A stretch of DNA of 64,000 nt from Lantana camara. Taxonomy: Eukaryota > Streptophyta > Magnoliopsida > Lamiales > Verbenaceae. This document shows, piece after piece, positions 48,391 to 59,003 of this stretch. Below the pieces are notes generated by a model. The model was not told where the DNA came from and did not search any database. It saw only the letters and a program-made list of their open reading frames with translations. The translations under genes and the position numbers were made by a program. Location of the stretch: positions 12,334,001 to 12,398,000 of the forward strand of contig CM074863.1 in assembly GCA_037501455.1 (NCBI GenBank), written 5' to 3'. Every line of letters starts with the position of its first letter. The stretch's first letter is position 1.

Positions 48391-49305
48391 CATTACAAGA
48401 AATTCTGCAAATTCCGACGGAAAATTCCGACGGAAACAGGCCGTCGGAAATTTTATTTTTTTTTAAATAAAAATTAAATAAATCCGACGGAAATTCCATC
48501 GGATTTAAAAAAAAATAAAATTAACAAATAATATTAAATAATTCCGACGGGATTCCGACGGAATTCCCGTCGGTTTTTTAAATATAAAATATAAAAATTA
48601 AAATTCCGATGGGATTCCCGTCGGATATTTTAAAAAATAAAATTTAAAAATAATATTAAATAATTCCGATGGGATTCCCATCGGTTTTTTTAAAAATAAA
48701 AATTAAAAATAATATTAAATAATTCCGACGGGATTTCCGTCGGAATTTCATCGGTTTTATCTATGCTTAAATTGAATTCTTATGACGTATTATAATATTT
48801 GTAGTTATAATTAATATTTTCTTAGAACTCAATTTTAAATATAGTCTACAAAATTTGTGATTTTATTATTTCAAATGATATATAAATATTTGTATCAATC
48901 TAAACCAATGAATTGATCTAGCTCAGCTGGTTTTCCTTGGTTTCCATAATATCTTCCTACCGCAAGGTTGGGTGTTCGAATCCCCAGTGGCTCATTTAGT
49001 TTTTATTTTTCTAGTAAATTCCGATGGAATTCCGAGGGAAATTCCGTCGGAAATAATTAATTAAAATTTTTTTTTAAAGCAAATTCCGACGGAATTCCGA
49101 GGGAAATTCCGTCGGGAGATATATTTTATTTTTTCAAAAATACGACTATTCCGACGGGATTTCCCTCGGAATCCCGTCGGAATTATTTTAATTAATTAAT
49201 TTATTTTTTTGGTTTTGTCCCTCGGTTTTCCGTCGGTTTATAAATTACGAGGAGGGTTTTTCCAACGGACTGTTCCCGTCGGAATTCCGGGAATTTCTTG
49301 TAGTG
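48391..49305. mobile_element. CACTA-type (EnSpm) non-autonomous element
   Basis: Left end CATTACAAGAAATTC; the right end complements to CACTACAAGAAATTCC. A 3-bp target copy, tca, flanks it (48388-48390 and 49306-49308). Both sub-terminal regions carry many TTCCGACGG/CCGTCGGAA motifs in both directions, a known CACTA design. The left terminal C is mutated to T. Its centre holds a tRNA-like segment. No transposase; 915 bp. It lies inside the larger Helitron, 42 bp from the Gypsy LTR. Confidence 0.88.
48912..48993 (+). ncRNA. tRNA-like segment with pol III A and B boxes, degenerate
   Basis: A perfect A box (TAGCTCAGCTGG, 48919-48930) and a near-perfect B box (TGTTCGAATCC, 48973-48983) are 42 bases apart. 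The acceptor arms do not pair and the T stem is imperfect, so it is not a working tRNA. It is best seen as a captured tRNA relic or SINE head inside the CACTA element. Confidence 0.55.
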
Positions 49306-50273
49306 TCATGAAAGGAATCCCTTTTGGCTTTTACCTGTTCATAGTCGAGGAATATGGATTTCATAGCAGACCACATGGTCGAATTACTTAAACATAATTT
49401 TATCGTAAAACCTAATTAAAACAATTTAATCTACATTTTTGCATAATCTTGTTTTGGGAGGTGTTGGTTTCTTTTGAATCAATCATATAGAAAGATGAAG
49501 GATTGATTTGTGGATGATTATGAAGATTTATAAATATGAGAGAATGGTTTTACAAATTTGAGAGATAGATGATATAGATTTCTCCACCCACCTATATATA
49601 GCACCATAATAATCTTATCCGATGGATATTTAATATTTTAGTTGATTAAATTAGATTTAATATTAATAATTTTATTTTAAATTCAAACAACTTTTGATTT
49701 ATATGATAGAAGATATTGAGATTTTTAAGGTAAGCTTTAATTTGAAGGGTCATAAAATTTTAGATAATCATTAAATATTTAAAATTATTATTTATTTGCT
49801 TAATATATTGAAGTTTAAACTGATTTCTGCATTAGATTAGGGATTTATGTGATAACAGAATTTGAGATTTCCATAGATGGTTAGGTTTAAAATTCAAATT
49901 ATTCTATTTAATAGAATTTGAGAAATGGAGAGTTATACGTTCGGTAGCTTAAAATTTTGAATTTTTTTTATCAACTTACTAATTTAAATTTGAATTTTTT
50001 ATCAACTAACTAATTTAAATTTGAATTTTTTTTAACTAATATAAATCTCTTGATTTTGAATTCAAACATTTCTTAGTAACAAATTTTGAGATTTATATGA
50101 TAGAAGATTTTGAAAATTTTAAGCTAATTTTAATTTAAAGAGTCATAAAATTTAATGAGATTTTTATCTAATGATTTTGAGATTTCTTGCATAGTAAAAT
50201 AAAAATTTATTGAAACTATCCACATCATCATACACGCGGATAGCATCAAGGTTGTGAATTATATATATATAGA

Positions 50274-52859
50274 TTAGGTGTGGGTATTAGTGTTTACAGT
50301 AGTTGAGTTAAACTTGTAGCTGGCCCCCATCATGCATTAATTAGCTCTTTTTTAACTTCGGGAGAGGACGATATAACACCAACTATTTTATTATATATGT
50401 TTATTGTTTCGCATACATTTTGTTGATTGAGGCTGATAATTCAGCAGAAGTCAATTACCTTGGATATTGTAGCCCTGTTTGGAAATCCAGGGCATGGATT
50501 TCCTCAATCTTTTCTTCCTAACTTCATGCACTTTATTTCTCAAACCCCGCTTCACCAAAGTTTGAATTTATTGTCTTAAGAACCACTAATTCGTTTGTTA
50601 AATAATATGACACACAGATAAAACACGATATGGATATAATGATATTTATTTGTTTTTAGAATTTTTCAGGCGTCATAAAAAAAAAAAAAAAAAAAAAAAA
50701 AAGATTTTTCAGGCGAGAAGTATCCCACAAAACACAACATAAAAAAATGATATTTTTAGAAATATATGTACATTCGAAATTAATTTTAACAAATTATATT
50801 TAAGTATTAATACCAAATAATTAAGATTATATTATAATCGTATATAATTTATAGGGATAATTACGAATATCCTGTAACTAATTGCCGTAAAAGTTTTTAT
50901 GATTGAGAAAGTACAAAAAACACCCCACTCATGGTGTTATTTGTAATTTCTCATAATAATTAATTTGTGTAATTCTTGTTCAAATTTCAAATTGTTTTTC
51001 GTAATTTTCTCAACAATGAAAATTGGTTTCATAATCGGATTAAACTTCAGACAAAATTTGTAATTATCTCAAATTAATATTAATAAAGTTTGTAGTATAT
51101 TAGTATATATATTGTGTTCCTCATAATTCTTAGTATATACATATACTTTTTCCCTCACACATTTTATTTCTTTATCTGGAAAATCCCCTACTCCTTGGAT
51201 TAAAATTAATTTAAACTAGTCAATAGTTTTTAATTTCGTTTTGTCATACCAAAGTTATTCATAATTTCCATGTCTTTGAATGTGAATGGCAAGAAGAGAA
51301 CCCTCATTGTTCACTGAGTCTAATGCCAGAAGAGCTCGGGGACTTAAAATTTAGCGAACTCCGAAAAACCAAAAACCCTCGGTTGTAGGCTTTCTTGTCT
51401 GGTTCTTTGACCTAGGTTTTTGTTTCCCAATCGTGCAATGTGAAAATATGTGTCCTAATTGTTTCTTCTTCAACATCGGGCATCCTAGGCCTATGTAATC
51501 TTAACATTTAAAGCATGCATTTAAGACAAAATTCTACTTCTTTGTGCTCAAATTTTAGGTCAATTAGTTTACATTTGTTTCCCTCAAAATATAATAATAT
51601 ATGTAGAGATAAATATTTTTTACTTCCTTAAGTCTGAACTATGCCCGTTTTTACACTTTATTATCCAAATGTTATTATTTTTTAAAAAAAAAAACTAAAA
51701 AATGGGGATTTTAATAAGGAACTTTGTTATCCAAACTTATTTTCGTTGTAAATCGTCATTCCATCTACGCGATATCATCCCCATTCAATTTTAAATGATT
51801 TTGAGGATTTTAAATAGTTTTCAGTGTCCGAATACCCCACACGTGATGTGCACATATTTTTAATAAAAGTAAAATAATATTTCTATTATTTCGGTCAATC
51901 TATAAAATGTTAATATGATATAAGACAAACACAACTCTTGTTTTCTCATTCTTCTTGAATATTCTCATTTTCATTATTACTTAACTCTGAGATAACATGT
52001 TGAAAAGATATATGTAATTATAAATTACTAACTCCAAAACGCTTCACGATATTAAATTCTCCTCAATCAATCATGGATATAATAGATCAATACATATAGA
52101 GCCAAAATTATTTCTCACTCATTAAAGTTTATGCCGTAAGGGAAAAAAATGAGGAGGAATGAAGAAAGAATGAAAGAACATACTAATCGATCAAATAATT
52201 AAAAAAAAATGTGAATGGTCAAATAATTTCAATATGTACAAAATACGAATGAATCAAATAATTTCCAAAATTTTAAGGATTATTGCATTGACGGTATTGC
52301 GTGAATAAAATTTGAGAAACTTTAAATCCTAATCTCCCAATTATAAAACCCTAATTTGTTAGACAAATGAATAAAATAATATAAAAATTAATTTATTCTT
52401 ATTATAAATACGTGTACATTATGTGTGTAGCATTATACGTGTACATTATACGGATGGCGTGGTGCCGTGGTGGGATGACAATTTGCAACAAAAATAAGTT
52501 CGAATGACAATATAAAAACCAACATAGTTCGAATGACAAAAAATATTTATGTTTAATATATATCATGCTTATTGTAAACTGATAAAGGTACTTCACATCA
52601 GGCTTCCGATCGCGTAAGTGTCCTAACTTAATAGTTTAGTACTATTCTAACTTAATTAGAAAACTTATATTGTTGGAAAACTTATATTTATAGTGACTAA
52701 ATACCTTAATGATAGGACCAAACCATAATAAATGAGATAATACATATATATAGTTTAAATTCGGAACTTAATTGATCTCTTCACAAGAGTAATGGGCAAG
52801 TACATATTTGTTTGGTTTTGAATTGAGAACGCATTAATATCATATCAACTATAATTAAA
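50274..52859. other. AT-rich intergenic DNA between two Helitrons
   Basis: No gene is visible. It contains a poly(A) insertion scar at 50661-50715 and otherwise AT-rich, low-complexity DNA. Confidence 0.45.
50661..50715 (+). mobile_element. Poly(A) retroposition scar with 12-bp target copies
   Basis: The 12-mer ATTTTTCAGGCG occurs at 50661-50672 and again at 50704-50715. Between the copies is only TCAT, an A run of about 26 bases, and one G. This is what an extremely 5'-truncated LINE-type or mRNA retroposition leaves. Confidence 0.65.
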
Positions 52860-54955
52860 CTAGTTACAAATCCGTGCCACAGCACGAGCCAAATTTTTAT
52901 AAAAATATAGCCAAAAAATCAATTAAAAATAATAACTATTAAACCAAAATTTTATTTAAAATATTTAAATAGCAGGTAAAAATATTATATAAAAGAAATA
53001 CTACTGAAATTAGAGATAAATTTATTAAATAGAAAATAGAAATGATCGTAAATTATATAAAATAATAAAAAAATAAAATGTATATTTAAGAATATATAAA
53101 AATTACATTTCTTAAAATTAAAATAACTAAAAATAAAACACTAAAATTGTACAATAAATTCCGACATATATAAAGAAAAATAAAATATGTTACAAAATTT
53201 GAAAGAATTTCGCAAATGAATTTATATATGCAGAGAAATATAAAGCTATCATGTAAAATCAAAATATATCATATTATTATTTGACAATTGTCAAAATAGA
53301 ATATATTTTATGAAAATATAATAAAAAATTTCTATCGTGTATAATAATAAAAAAAAAATTAAAAATTTTAAAAAATAAATTTAATGAGCATAATAATGAA
53401 TAGAAATATATTATAAAAATGTAAGTTTTAAAACATTAAAAAAATCAAATATTAAAAATAAATTAATAATTTAAAAATAATTACATGGATATGAGAAGAG
53501 GTAGGAAATTAATAAGAAATATGAGAAGATGTAGGAAATTAGTAAGAAAATATAATATGGATACCTACAAATAATTGATTATCAAACTACCAAAACAATT
53601 GCAATCGGAAAAAAAAAAGAAAAAGAAAAAGAAACACTTGATTAGAATAAGAAAACTTATCTCCAAAAAAAAAATGATCCTAGGAAGTTAGCAAAAAAAA
53701 TAAATTTTCTATTAGAATGAAAATAAAAAATTAGAAGAAGACTTACATGAGAGAAAAAAAATGATCCTGCATAAAAAAATAAAAATTCATATATAAATAT
53801 GAAAAGATGTAGATAATTAGCAAATAAAAGTGATTATTAAGAAAAACAAAATTTCTATTAGAATCGAAAAGAAATAATTGATTAAAATAAGACTTGACAA
53901 AGAATCCTGCAAAAAAATGGATTGAAACCTTAAATACTAATGGTGTCACCAGAATTTTAAATTTGAATATTTCTCATAACAAACTTAGTGTCACCAAAAT
54001 TTAAAATTTGAATACTTTTCCTAACAAACTTATCTAAAAACATAAAATATATTTGGATAAATTAAGTTATTTGAATTTAAATTTGAATCTTTAACTACAA
54101 TATACAAAACATTTAATTTATAAAGGTGATTTGTTAGAGAAAATCTCATTAAATTTTATACTAATACGTGTATTTTGAATTTAAATATTTCTGGGTAACA
54201 GAATTTGAGAAATAAATGAATTTGATTAAGTAGATTTTTAATCAAGATAATAAATATTGAATTTAAAATTTATTAAGATATTTAAAATTTTTGAGGCTAT
54301 CCACGTAATCTAAAAGCATAAAGATATATTTGGATAAATTAAGTTATTTGAATTTAACTTTGAATCTATAACTACAATATATAAAATATTTATTTTTTTT
54401 TTTTTGGATAAAGGTGATTTGTTAGAGATGAGAAATAAATGAATTTGATTAAATAGATTTTTAATCAAGATAATAAATATTGAATTTAAAATTTATTAAA
54501 TATATTTAATTTTTTTGAGACTATCCATGTATGCATACGTGGACAGCTCGTGAATTATATACATAGAACAGAATTTGAGAAATAAATGAATTTGATTAAG
54601 TAGATTTTTAATCAAGATAATAAATATTGAATTTAAAATTTATTAAGATATTTAAAATTTTTTAGGCTATCCCCGTAATCTAAAAGCATAAACATATATT
54701 TGGATAAATTAAAACAATATACAAAATATTTAATTTTTTTTGGAAAAAAGGTGATTTGTTAGAGAAAATCTCATTAAATTTTATACTGGCGTATTTTGAA
54801 TTTAAATATTTCTGGATAACAGAATTTGAGAAATAAATGAATTTGATTAAATCAGGATAATAAATATTGAATTTAAAATTTATTAAAGATATTTAAATTT
54901 TTTAAGACTATCCACGCGTGAATAGCCTCAAGGTTGTGAATTATATATATATAGA
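52860..54955 (-). mobile_element. Helitron (non-autonomous), 2.1 kb
   Basis: On the minus strand it starts TCTATATATATATAATTC at 54955 and ends at 52860 with hairpin CGTGCTGTGGCACG, spacer, then CTAG. The flanking bases are A and T. Ends match those of the Helitron at 35154-50273. The interior is extremely AT-rich with no helicase. The 5' part carries tandem copies of its own end region. Confidence 0.8.
54190..54955. repeat. Tandem copies of the Helitron 5' end region
   Basis: The phrase GAGAAATAAATGAATTTGAT recurs near 54208, 54430, 54576 and 54829, each followed by similar AT-rich sequence and a CTATCC motif. One copy (near 54540-54566) also ends in a Helitron-like GTGAATTATATACATAGA. Confidence 0.7.
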
Positions 54956-55519
54956 TTACGAGCCTTTTTTCATACTACTTTTACCTAAGAAATACATAAA
55001 ATTGATTATAGAGTGCCATTAATTGCGCAAAAAAAAAAAAAAAACCAACCTATGTATGCGGATTAAAATATTGAATTCTTAATCACAAGGAAATTATTCA
55101 TCTTGCGCTTGTTATAATGTTCTTTCCTAAAAACATACATAAACTTCATTATAAAATTATTAAGGGAAAAAAGGAAAACAACTGGAGAGCCAACTAAAAG
55201 GCTTAATTGCATCTATAGTCCAAAGATACATAGAGACACACGTATAAACATACATACGATCGGGACCAAATACTGGGTCCGAGCAATCGTTGATCAAATA
55301 AAACATGCATCGGGACGAAATCGGGTAAAGTTTTTCTTGAAATAAGGGTGAGATTCATAACAATCTGTGGTGAACTCCAGAAGAAAATGGGTGTGCCAAC
55401 AAGAAGTTCTGAAACATGTACAAAATCTGGAATTATTGGAGTAAAACAAAAATCTGTCTACTAGAGATGAAGACAAGTTCTGACCGGATGAATATCGAAA
55501 CCAGCTACACTTCTCAGAA
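54956..55519. other. 3' flank of the CPBP gene
   Basis: AT-rich DNA with an A-run at 55029-55043, followed by the untranslated 3' region of the CPBP gene. Nothing else is seen. Confidence 0.5.
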
Positions 55520-58500
55520 TCAATTTGCTTGTAACAGCTCTCTGATATCGTATCCTTGGACCTACGACACGAAATTTTACCAGTTAGATCCTCTTAATAA
55601 CAATATATATAATAACAGCGGATAATTACATTGACATACACTGAGCTTTGGCCTAATTAAACAGATATACCCCGAGGTTTGAGAGATTACAAAAACTATC
55701 CTATCAAAGCATTATCCTCTCGAATTTTTTTATGATTACCCTATTTTGCACTTGACCTTACTGACAGATTTTTTTTAATTTAAGTTCATGACTATAATAA
55801 CATGCTTACGGTATGGTATGCCATTTGTGTTTTCTTAAACCTAAGGGGAAGTTTTTGCAAGTACGCCAAACCAATGTAATCATCCTAATAACTAAGATTA
55901 AAGTTCATCGGCAATTACCTGAAGGAATGTGAGAAGCAGGATAACTCCCGAGTTCCAAAAGGCATGAATAGTGATTGGCGTTAAAAGATTGCGTGTTTGA
56001 GCATAAGAGAATCCCAAAGCAGTTCCTAAATAAAATAAAACATTTGCAAAGCATCAATATTTCATGTCTCTACATAATGCAGACTTTTGTGAAGGTAATT
56101 ACATTTTTATCTACACTCTTGTTGTTTACATTAGCCTATATGTCCAAAAAAAAGTACCAAGAACGAATAGCTGAGGAAATTCTCCAGGAGTCAGATGTGC
56201 TGCAGCAAATACGGCTGCACTCACTAGCACAGATAGCGGTGTCGGCAACCTGCAGTGCAATTGGGAAAGAACAAATCAGCAAACACCTTGCAAATTTTTT
56301 CTCTTTTTTTTTTTTGTTTTCTTTTTATGTTTTGGGACCAGTAATCCCAAGAGCCCTTATGGTTGGAAAAACGAAGTCATAAAGAACAGGCGGTATCATC
56401 ATTTAATCAAGAAAACTCTCTCTCTGTCAATGGATTTCATAAATATGAGGGAATTTAAACTTGTAACATAATTTGTTGATGTATTACAGTAACATATATA
56501 CATGTAGGGTTTGGTTAAAATAATTTTCAAGACAGAATACTAAGTTAGCAATTAAACCAAATGAAAGGTTTTACGAAGATGGATGGAGCAGAAACAGTTC
56601 GAAAAGCATGAACACTGACAAGCTTATGACCCAGAATCACAGAATTCTTCTTTCCTTACAGCTTAGTGTTAGAAAAATTCTACAGATAATTACATTGACA
56701 CACCCTGAGGTTTGGCCTAATTACACAAACTGCCCTGTGGTTTAGGTTTAAGAAATTACAAGTTTTCGTGTCAATAAATTACATTACATCTGGCTCGATT
56801 AATTGACGAAGTCATATCTAATTTCAAATGAATAACTTATTTTACCCTTGGCACTTACTAGTCAATATTTAACTTTAAGCTCATGACTATACTTGCGTTA
56901 GGCCAAACTTGAGAATGCGTCAGGAGAAGTTTTTGTAATTTCACAAACCTCAGCAAAAGTTTTTGTAATTTCTCAAAGCTTATGGTATGCCAGTTTAATT
57001 ATAGCTAAATTCTATTACAGCATCTGGATCTTTATCCTAAACTGATATAACTGATTTAGACAACCATATTCCACCTGAACGGGTAACAACTCAGACAAGC
57101 AGGGCAAAAAACTTAAAGCATATAAAACATACCATTTGGTGAGAGACACCATGAAAAACCCTCTAAAAACAGTCTCCTCAAGAATGGGAGCAAGAACGCC
57201 TGTTATGCCAACCAAACAGGCAGTGCTACATCGGAAAATAGAAAAATAATTAGCCCTTTTCATTTCAACAGTTTATCAAAGCTATATAATCATTCACAAG
57301 CAAAGACATGCCCTAAGAAGCTTATACCTGATAGCTGAAGATCCAATCAAAGGAAGCAAGCGCACGAGAGCATCAGTCTGACTCAAATGAAAACAGAGAT
57401 GGTTATCAAATTATCTGATAAATACATAGTTATTATGTCCTGAAAAAGATAGTAAAATTAGAACTCTAATTAAGGACAAATAACAGCATAGGTTCTGGAT
57501 AATGGTGAAGAAATGTTACAGTTTATATTCTAACCTCTCTCGGTGGAGTCTCACCGTTGAGAAAAGACATTGCTGCCCCTGTCGCAGCAATGGCAGCTAG
57601 CGCTCCACCAAGTCCAATTCCAGCCCATAGCAACCAACCATTCTTAAGATTGAATGGTTCCCTAAAATCTGAACCATCAAATAACTACGTCAGTTAATTT
57701 ATCATCCCCTTTTGTGATAACACACATCAATTAATTGTTCACTTCCACAAAAAGGCAACAATTTAGAGTTTTACCCTCTAAATTTAACGGCTAAGGTAAT
57801 TACCGTAACGATATATGTCATTAGGAAGGGGAGAGGATGACTTGGTAAGGCTATATAGAACTGCAAGAACCACGAATGTTGCAATGCTACAATAGAGTAA
57901 ATGGACCAATTAACACTACATATAAATAACTGGACGATAGCTAAAAGCTTCACTACGTTTCATACCCTTGATCGGCAAACAAAATTTCTGCCTTCTCATC
58001 CAAACTTAACTCTTCGATGTTGAGCCCAGAATACTGAAATGCTACTGCCTCAATTAGTCCTGTCAAAACAAAACTGTCTGAAAAACTAATTAGTTTTCTC
58101 AAGAAAAGTGCGGATTTTTTAGCTTAATAGGAATTAGGAACCATGCTTACATTAAACATTATCAAACAGTTTAAGAAACCAACTCATTAGCAGATGTGGA
58201 AACTAAGACTTCCCGTTAGATTACAGCCCTAGTTAATACTGGCATCATCAATATGAATGTGTTCTTCTTTTTTCTAAAATTAGAGTAAGCAAACTAGTTC
58301 GGTAAATGCACCTCAATCCACATGCAAGTGAGCTCAGGGAGATTGTTTGCCAATTCCATGGCACATCCCACCGTTTCAATATTTGCCAGTTTAATCCTTT
58401 TACCTGTAAAAAAACCCAATAAAGCACTATAAAACCAGAAATAAAAATTGATATGAATTGTAATATCTTTGAAATGGAAAAACAGGGACTAAATGGGATT

Positions 58501-59003
58501 GCTAGCATACTTATTAATTCAAATTCAGCTTAATCCCCGATTTTCACCAATCACGGGTCAAAACTCAACCTGTATCAAGTAAGCCGATTCTTGAGCAATA
58601 GGAATTCTTTTCCTCGGCAACTATGTATAAAATCAAAATCTTGATTAACATATCATTTTCTAGCAAGGGTCTTATGGAGAACGGGTCGATTCATTAACCA
58701 CCGAAAGTAACACTTTCCACAAAAACAAGTAAGAGGAAGCAGTATCCCTATTTTTGCGCGAAGGATAAAGCGCATAAAGCTTACCTTTCTGCCAGAATCT
58801 TCAGGGTTATTGTTCTTGTAACAGCGTATAGTATAGAGTCCATTAGTTCTTGTGATGCGAAGCTTCAGAGCCGGAGTTAATGGCGAAAATGGGAGCCCCC
58901 GAGATGTTTGAAAATGGGTTTTAATCGGAGAGCGAAGTTCTGGTGAAAGACGAAGAGTGGAGATTGAAGAACGAGAGAATGATGTGTGTAAAGTTGCTGC
59001 CAT
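55520..59003 (-). CDS. CPBP-family intramembrane protease (CAAX/ABI-like), plastid-targeted
   Basis: Membrane protein of 356 residues in the CPBP (Rce1-like) metalloprotease family. Eleven exons: 58785-59003, 58570-58620, 58312-58403, 57966-58073, 57804-57886, 57535-57668, 57328-57377, 57133-57225, 56158-56249, 55919-56025 and 55520-55561, all GT-AG and in phase. The first 60 residues are rich in Ser, Thr, Leu and Arg with few acids, like a chloroplast transit peptide. Family motifs: EETVFRG (Glu262, Glu263, Arg267), HLTPGEF (His295) and HAFWN (His328, Asn332). Several hydrophobic helices are present (GLGGALAAIAATGAAM, VLVSAAVFAAA). It resembles Arabidopsis At3g26085-type proteins from memory. 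Substrate is unknown. Two introns contain MITE-like repeats. Confidence 0.9.
55619..55890. repeat. MITE-like repeat in the last CPBP intron
   Basis: Starts GGATAATTACATTGACATAC and ends with an inverted form (CAATGTAATCATCC). It is related to the repeats at 56692-57003 and 19350-19505. Confidence 0.55.
56692..57003. repeat. MITE-like repeat in a CPBP intron
   Basis: Starts AGATAATTACATTGACACAC, nearly the same as the copy at 55619, and ends with a diverged inverted form near TTTAATTATAGC. It lies in the intron between exons 8 and 9. Confidence 0.5.

Larger units (their letters stand above)
35154..50273 (-). mobile_element. Helitron (non-autonomous), split by later insertions
   Basis: Read on the minus strand it starts TCTATATATATATAATTC at 50273 and ends at 35154 with a GC-rich hairpin (CCCGTGCCTTGGCACGGG), then a short spacer and CTAG. 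The flanking bases are A on the 5' side and T on the 3' side, the rule for Helitron insertion. Both ends closely resemble those of the 2.1-kb Helitron at 52860-54955. Once the Gypsy element (35949-48343 plus its target copy) and the CACTA-type element (48391-49305) are set aside, about 1.8 kb of Helitron DNA remains. No Rep/helicase is visible, so it is non-autonomous. Confidence 0.78.

Noticed and set aside
48912..48993. Functional tRNA gene
   Set aside because: A and B boxes are good, but the acceptor stem does not pair and the T stem is imperfect.
54190..54955. CRISPR-like array
   Set aside because: Repeats are long, AT-rich and unevenly spaced in a plant Helitron; they copy the element's own end.
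55975..56382. Plus-strand frame of 135 codons
   Set aside because: It overlaps exons 9 and 10 of the CPBP gene on the other strand and has no recognisable motif.
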